A program made the position numbers and the translations under genes. The notes beneath the pieces are model-generated. The model did not search any database. It was not told the origin of the DNA and worked only from the letters and a program-made list of their open reading frames with translations. This document shows positions 59,282 through 64,000 of a stretch of DNA of 64,000 nt, in pieces. The stretch spans positions 24,023-88,022 of the forward strand of contig NW_023354173.1 of the NCBI RefSeq assembly GCF_001411555.2, read 5' to 3'. This DNA is from Juglans regia. Lineage: Eukaryota > Streptophyta > Magnoliopsida > Fagales > Juglandaceae. Within the stretch, counting starts at the first letter, position 1. Each line of letters begins with the position of its first letter.

Positions 59282-60731
59282 AACAACACCTGGACTTTTG
59301 TTCCTCGGACTCCAGACATGTAGGTTGTTGGATGCAAATGAGTCTTTAAGAACAAACTCAATGCTGATGGCACACTTGATCGCATGAAAACACAACTTGT
59401 CGCAAAAGGCTTCCATCAAGTTGATGGTGTCTTTTACAATGAGACTTTCTCTGATGTTATCAAACATGACACCATTTAGATCATCATCAACTTAGCCCTT
59501 GTCAATCACAGGGACATTCGCCAACTTGACGTCAAGAATGACTTTCTTCATGGGGATCTTAAAGAGTCCGTCTTCATGGAACAACCCCCAAGTTTTACCG
59601 ATCCTAACTTCTCTTCATATATTTTCAAATTGAATAAAGCCTTGTACGGTTTAAAACAAACCCCCATGTATGGTTTGATAAGTTTAGTACTTTTCCCATC
59701 TCTTATGGGTTTCTATGTAGTATGATGGTTGATCCCTCACCTTTTATATATCACTCCTTTTGTGATATGCATGTTTTATTATTATATGTTGACGATATTC
59801 TCTCAACAGGTTCTAATTATGCTCTTTTGCACAAATTAACTTGTACTCTTGGTACCCAATTTGCCATAAAAGACCTTGGCCCATTACATTATTTTTTTTA
59901 GCATACAAGTTCACCGTACTAAAGATGGCCTTATTTTGTCCCAAACCATGTATGCTCTTGACATACTAGAACGTGCACAAATGCAAGACTGCAAACCCAT
60001 GGGTACACCTGTGATGGCCCAAACAAAGGGCCTCATTAGTGATGTTCCCTTTCCTGACGCCTCTCACTATTGTAGCAATATTAGTGCCCTTCAATACCAC
60101 TTACATGGCTAGACCTAGCTTATAGTGTTAATTTTGTTTCACAATTTATGCATTCGCCATCCATCTCTCACTACAAAATGGTAAAACATATTCTTTGCTA
60201 TTTACATGGAACTGTTGAGCTTGGTATTTACTTCAGTTCCCAATCTACACTTGATCTTTATGCATTTTCAGATGCAGATTGGGCAGGTTGTCCTTAAACA
60301 CGGTGTTCCACAACTAGATATTGTATTTTCCTAGAAAGCAACTGAATCTCTTGGTCTGCTAAGAAACAAAATACTATGTCTCGCTCAAGCTCTGAAGCTG
60401 AATATCGCACCATGGCGCATACAACTGCTGAACTCACATGGATTTCCTTTCTAGATCTTGGTGTTCACCTTTTGTCTCTGCCACTCCTCTTTTGTGACAA
60501 TCTTAGTGCTCTCTACATGATTGTTAATCCTGTTTTTCATACTCGTAGTAAACACATTGAGATTGACTATCACTATGTGTGTGAACATGTTGCTCTTGGA
60601 CTACTTCATGGTTAGCATGTTCCCGCCTCTTTACAACTAGCTAATATTTTTACCAAGCCTCTTGGATGCCACACTCTTCACATGTTATGGGATCAAACTT
60701 GGCCTTCTACCTCGGCATAGTTTGCAGGGGA

Positions 60732-61341
60732 TAGGGGTGTAAAACTTAACGGGGAAACCGGCTTGAACTGGTCCTAAACCAGTTTCCGTAGTTCCAAAAC
60801 TGGCCAGTACTGGTCTGGTTCCGGTTCTATGCTTTTTAGGACCAGACCAAACCGGTTCACTATATTATATATTTTAAATTAATTTTTTTAATATTATGTA
60901 TAATACTTTTTATATTATATATAATTTTTATATATAACATTCATAATAATATAAATTATAATGATATATAAGATAATGTTGTTATAATTTATAACATAAT
61001 ATATATATTAATAACATTTTATAACCTAATAAATTCCCAACTTATTTCTTTTGATAAATACATAATATATTAGTAATACTAATATACATTAGTATATTAA
61101 TTATATTTCACTTTAATTAATTAGTATACATTAGTATACTAATATATATTAGTATATTAATTACATTTTATGCCATAATATTAATACTATAAATTAAAAA
61201 CCGGATCAGAATCGGTAAAACTGGAGGTATCGGTTTAGGAGGATAACCGGTACGTAATCGTTTTTCGAAAATGCAAAACCGGTGCATACTGGTTCAGTCC
61301 TAATTTTTTTTTAAAATTGGACCGGACCAATTACACCCCTA
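60732..61341. mobile_element. 610-bp hAT-type MITE (copy 2)
   Basis: The same element as 45148-45757, with perfect 11-bp ends and flanks GCAGGGGA (60724-60731) and GTGAGGGA (61342-61349). It has a few single-base differences from copy 1. Confidence 0.85.
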
Positions 61342-61670
61342 GTGAGGGAGTATTGAAGATATATAAGGAACCTTGTCCAGCAACTAGAAATTTTATATAT
61401 GGAAACTCTACAACCAACAACCATCCATATATGCCCAATGGCTACAAAGGCCAAATATGGCAATTTCACATTAAGCCCCATATTCCCCTCCTATGATTGC
61501 ATTCCAAAAATCCCTCTTTGTAACATTCAATACACTCTGTAAATAACCTACATATTGTGTATATATTGAAAGACTCTCAATGTACTCTCATAGTGTGTGA
61601 GACTTTTTTACAAACACCTTATGTGTAATCTTCTTTAACAACTAAAAGATAACGGTTTGAGACGTCACAC

Positions 61671-62044
61671 CTGTTCCAAAACATATGACGGCTTGTGTGT
61701 GATATCTGGCATAAAAGCCGCCATGAAAACCCCTAAAAGGCTACAACTACTTTCTCAAGGTACTTTTCCATTGTAAGGGCTAAATTCAAGCCCCCAAAGC
61801 TGTGCCCCACGATTACAACCTTTTGGTCAGGAGGAAGTGCGGCCAAAAGCTCTAACAATGGTTCAATATACTCGTGAAAGCTGCCAACATCTTTGATTGT
61901 CTTCGTACTGATACATGAAGCCGCAAGATCAAGGGCTATGACTCGCTGCGCTGGCCGGCGAACTCGAGCCGTGGTTTGAGCTTGTACCAGCACGAAGCAC
62001 CATGGCATGTGCCATGCACCAGAACAAAATACAGTGTCAATATT
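61671..62044 (-). pseudogene. Inverted MES pseudogene C, exon 1 (copy 2)
   Basis: The duplicate of 46087-46460, with the same frameshifts and a CTAAAAGGCT versus CTACAAGGCT difference near 61735. It is non-functional for the same reasons. Confidence 0.87.
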
Positions 62045-63072
62045 TTAACTGGATAAATTTACACCAACCCATGTCTACCATTTTCGTTAATTTCTTCGCG
62101 CTTTTATTTTACGTGTGTATGTATATTTGAAGGATAATGATATGTATACAATCCTATATCATTGGTTTACTACTCGTCGGACATGTTTTGTTTATTTTTT
62201 CTTTCCTTCTTTGTTGTTGCTGGACGCTTCTTTTAAAGGACGGTGCTACTCCCATAGAGAGAGTCCACTGAAACCACCACCGAATAGGTAAAAACAAATT
62301 TGTCTTTTTTTTTTTTTAATATTTTTTAAAATTCATTAAATATTTTAAAAAAATAAAAACTAAAAATTCAATTTAAAATAATTACTTAACAATTAAGTAA
62401 AAAAAATAAAATAAAAAATGCAATCGATGACCACCTTTATGTAGGAAAAGCATTTCCCTTTTTTAAATTATGAAAATATCTTTTTATCTTTTTAAAATTT
62501 AAAATTCTTCTGATTACAATTTTATTCCACATTAAGAGCACCAGTATCGGTCTTATCAAAAGGGAGGTTTCATCAAAATTTGATGATTTGGGGGTTAAAA
62601 TGCTAGTATTGGATTTGGTATACTATCAAAGCTCAAGTTTTGAGCTACAATATTTTTACTTTCATCTCTATATTTGAAGACTCACTATTCATTCTCTATT
62701 TCTATTATTTTATTATAAAATATATTTCTTACATTTCCTATAATTCATGCAATGACCCTCTGGTTAGTATCAATAATTTAAGTATCAAATTAAATTATTA
62801 ATATATATATATATATAGTTAGTGTAATTGTAAAATATGAAAAAAAAAATTAAAAAATTATTATTAAAAAATAATATTATATTATTAGTTTGGTGAATCT
62901 AATGGCTAATCCAACATGGGGTTATGGATAAGGAGGTTTTAAATTTATATTAAACATGTACTTTTCATTAAATTTTGAAGATGAATTTGATAAAACCAAT
63001 GCTAATGCTCCAAGTCTTTTAAAGCTAAAACGGCAAGGTCTTCCAAAAGAGTAGGTAGATGGATAAGTGGAG
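62045..63072. other. Spacer between divergent MES-C and MES-B (copy 2)
   Basis: The duplicate of 46461-47491. The TA microsatellite is shorter here and a T run is one base longer. No gene is seen. Confidence 0.5.
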
Positions 63073-63441
63073 ATGGAGAACAGCGAGATCAAGCACTTTG
63101 TACTTGTACATGGAGCCTGCCATGGAGCATGGTGTTGGTATAAGGTGGCAAGTTTGTTGAAATTCTCAGGTCATAAGGTCACAGTCCTGGACCTAGCTGC
63201 TTCTGGGATCCACCCAAAGCAGGTGCATGAAGTAAAGTCATTTTCGGAATACGTCGAGCCTTTGATGGAATTCATGGCGTCTCCGCCATTAATGGAGGAA
63301 AGGGTGGTACTTGTCGGCCACAGCTATGGAGGTCTCTGCATATCTGTTGCCATGGAAAAGTTCCCCGAGAGAGTCTCTGTTGCAGTGTACGCCGCTGCCT
63401 TTATGCCTAGTCCCGACTTGAGAGAGTCTCTGTTACAGGAG
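63073..63441 (+). CDS. Methylesterase gene B, exon 1 (copy 2), partial gene
   Basis: The second copy of the intact MES exon 1 (123 codons), with LVHGACHGAWCWYK and VGHSYGG, ends GAG|GTACTTCC. It is apparently identical to 47492-47860. Its intron again begins with Copia-2. Exons 2 and 3, if present, lie beyond the right edge, so whether this copy is a complete gene cannot be decided. Confidence 0.82.
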
Positions 63442-63499
63442 GTACTTCCATCTCTCTCTCTCTCTATAGTATAGTAGAAGCAAAAATGATCATGATCAT

Positions 63500-64000
63500 T
63501 GATAATATTCACCTTTCGATCAACATCATTCCTGATATGGAAACCATTAGTATGGAAAGCAGCATGACAAATATGGATGCCAAGAGTGTAGCAAAGAGAT
63601 TGTAGGCTGATTTATCTCCATCTCATTGACAGTCATAGGACTAATTATAGTGCAGATTTCACTCCTTGTAATTTGCTAAATCTTACCTTGTATAGCTTTT
63701 ACAGTTGTTCATTACCATGTATTGCTATACCTTATACAGTTTCTGTATATTACCATGTATTGTTATACCTTATACAGTTTCTGTATGTTGCCTTTCTATA
63801 TAAATACAATACTACTCCCACGATTAAAAGTGTGGTGAGATTTCTCTATCATCGACTTGTACTGATTTTCTTCTTGGTATCAGAGAATTCATATTGTGAG
63901 GAGGGCAATTTTTTTTTTCTTCCGCAAACATGTCTTCAATATCATTGAATGTTGGCAATTTTGTTACTCTCAGACTCAAGTCTGAAAATTATCCTCTTTG
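63500..64000 (+). mobile_element. Copia-2 (copy 2), 5' part
   Basis: The 5' LTR at 63500-63874 includes the same 38-base internal duplication as 47919-48293. It is followed by the TGGTATCAGAG primer-binding site and the start of gag at 63930. The element continues past the window edge. Its presence in both units shows that it inserted before the duplication. Confidence 0.93.

Larger units (their letters stand above)
55120..61637 (+). mobile_element. Copia-1 (copy 2) with the same nested insertions
   Basis: This is the duplicate of 39533-46053: truncated 5' LTR 55120-55272, nested TG...CA element 57799-59281, hAT MITE 60732-61341 and 3' LTR 61351-61637. The gag/protease part (55447-56674) differs from copy 1 at about 40 positions, some of which remove or create stops. 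For example the zinc knuckle reads GKKGHIPLKC here but has a stop after GKK in copy 1. The remainder is nearly identical. Confidence 0.9.
53083..64000. repeat. Tandem segmental duplication, unit 2 (runs off the window)
   Basis: This second unit repeats 37536-48419 in the same order and orientation. It ends at the window edge inside the gag of the second Copia-2 copy. Differences outside 55447-56674 are very few, mostly microsatellite length changes and single bases. Whether a third unit follows cannot be seen. Confidence 0.95.

Noticed and set aside
1..64000. CRISPR array, operon or prokaryotic defence system
   Set aside because: There are no regularly spaced identical repeats and no prokaryotic gene organisation. 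The introns and gene families are plant.

Overview
This window is nuclear DNA from a flowering plant, most likely a woody eudicot. The evidence is the intron-rich genes with GT-AG splice sites, a Dof transcription factor, a plant GDSL esterase, NUP58, a salicylate-type methylesterase (MES) cluster, a MIR2950 hairpin, Ty1/copia elements and many AT-rich MITEs. The dense family of short elements with GTTTGGAT ends and GAGATGAGATG motifs suggests Fagales/Juglandaceae, but that is a low-confidence inference.

Layout. 1-1.6 kb: the 5' exons of a CDCA7-like zinc-finger gene on the minus strand, which runs off the left edge. 3.4-5.6 kb: a complete five-exon GDSL esterase/lipase. 5.6-19.6 kb: gene-poor, AT-rich DNA with MITEs, a probable CACTA remnant, a retroelement LTR-like remnant, a short Mutator-type MITE with a 9-bp target duplication, and CT-rich low-complexity sequence. 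19.8-20.6 kb: a single-exon Dof transcription factor. 20.6-26.9 kb: repeats, a GC-rich hAT-like element and unrecognised coding-like remnants. 26.95-27.04 kb: a minus-strand MIR2950 hairpin. 29.7-34.3 kb: a complete six-exon NUP58 nucleoporin gene with long polyglutamine runs and a tRNA-derived SINE in intron 2.

36.5-64 kb: a methylesterase cluster remodelled by transposons and by a very recent tandem duplication. The unit is about 15.55 kb; copy 1 is 37536-53082 and copy 2 runs from 53083 off the right edge. Each unit holds MES exons 2 and 3, an inverted MES pseudogene split by an old degraded Copia element (which itself carries a probable solo LTR and a hAT-type MITE), a good MES exon 1, and a younger Copia element downstream of that exon 1. 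The junction joins exon 1 of copy 1 to exons 2-3 of copy 2. The product is an intact 262-aa MES reading frame whose first intron is 5.5 kb and contains an entire Copia element. The leftmost MES copy is a pseudogene: a MITE abuts its truncated exon 1, and a 38-bp deletion removed the exon 2 donor site. The two units are almost identical except for a 1.2-kb patch in the old Copia gag/protease region with about 3% difference, which suggests gene conversion.

I see no bacterial-type system and no CRISPR array. The most interesting material is the duplicated, transposon-spliced MES locus.
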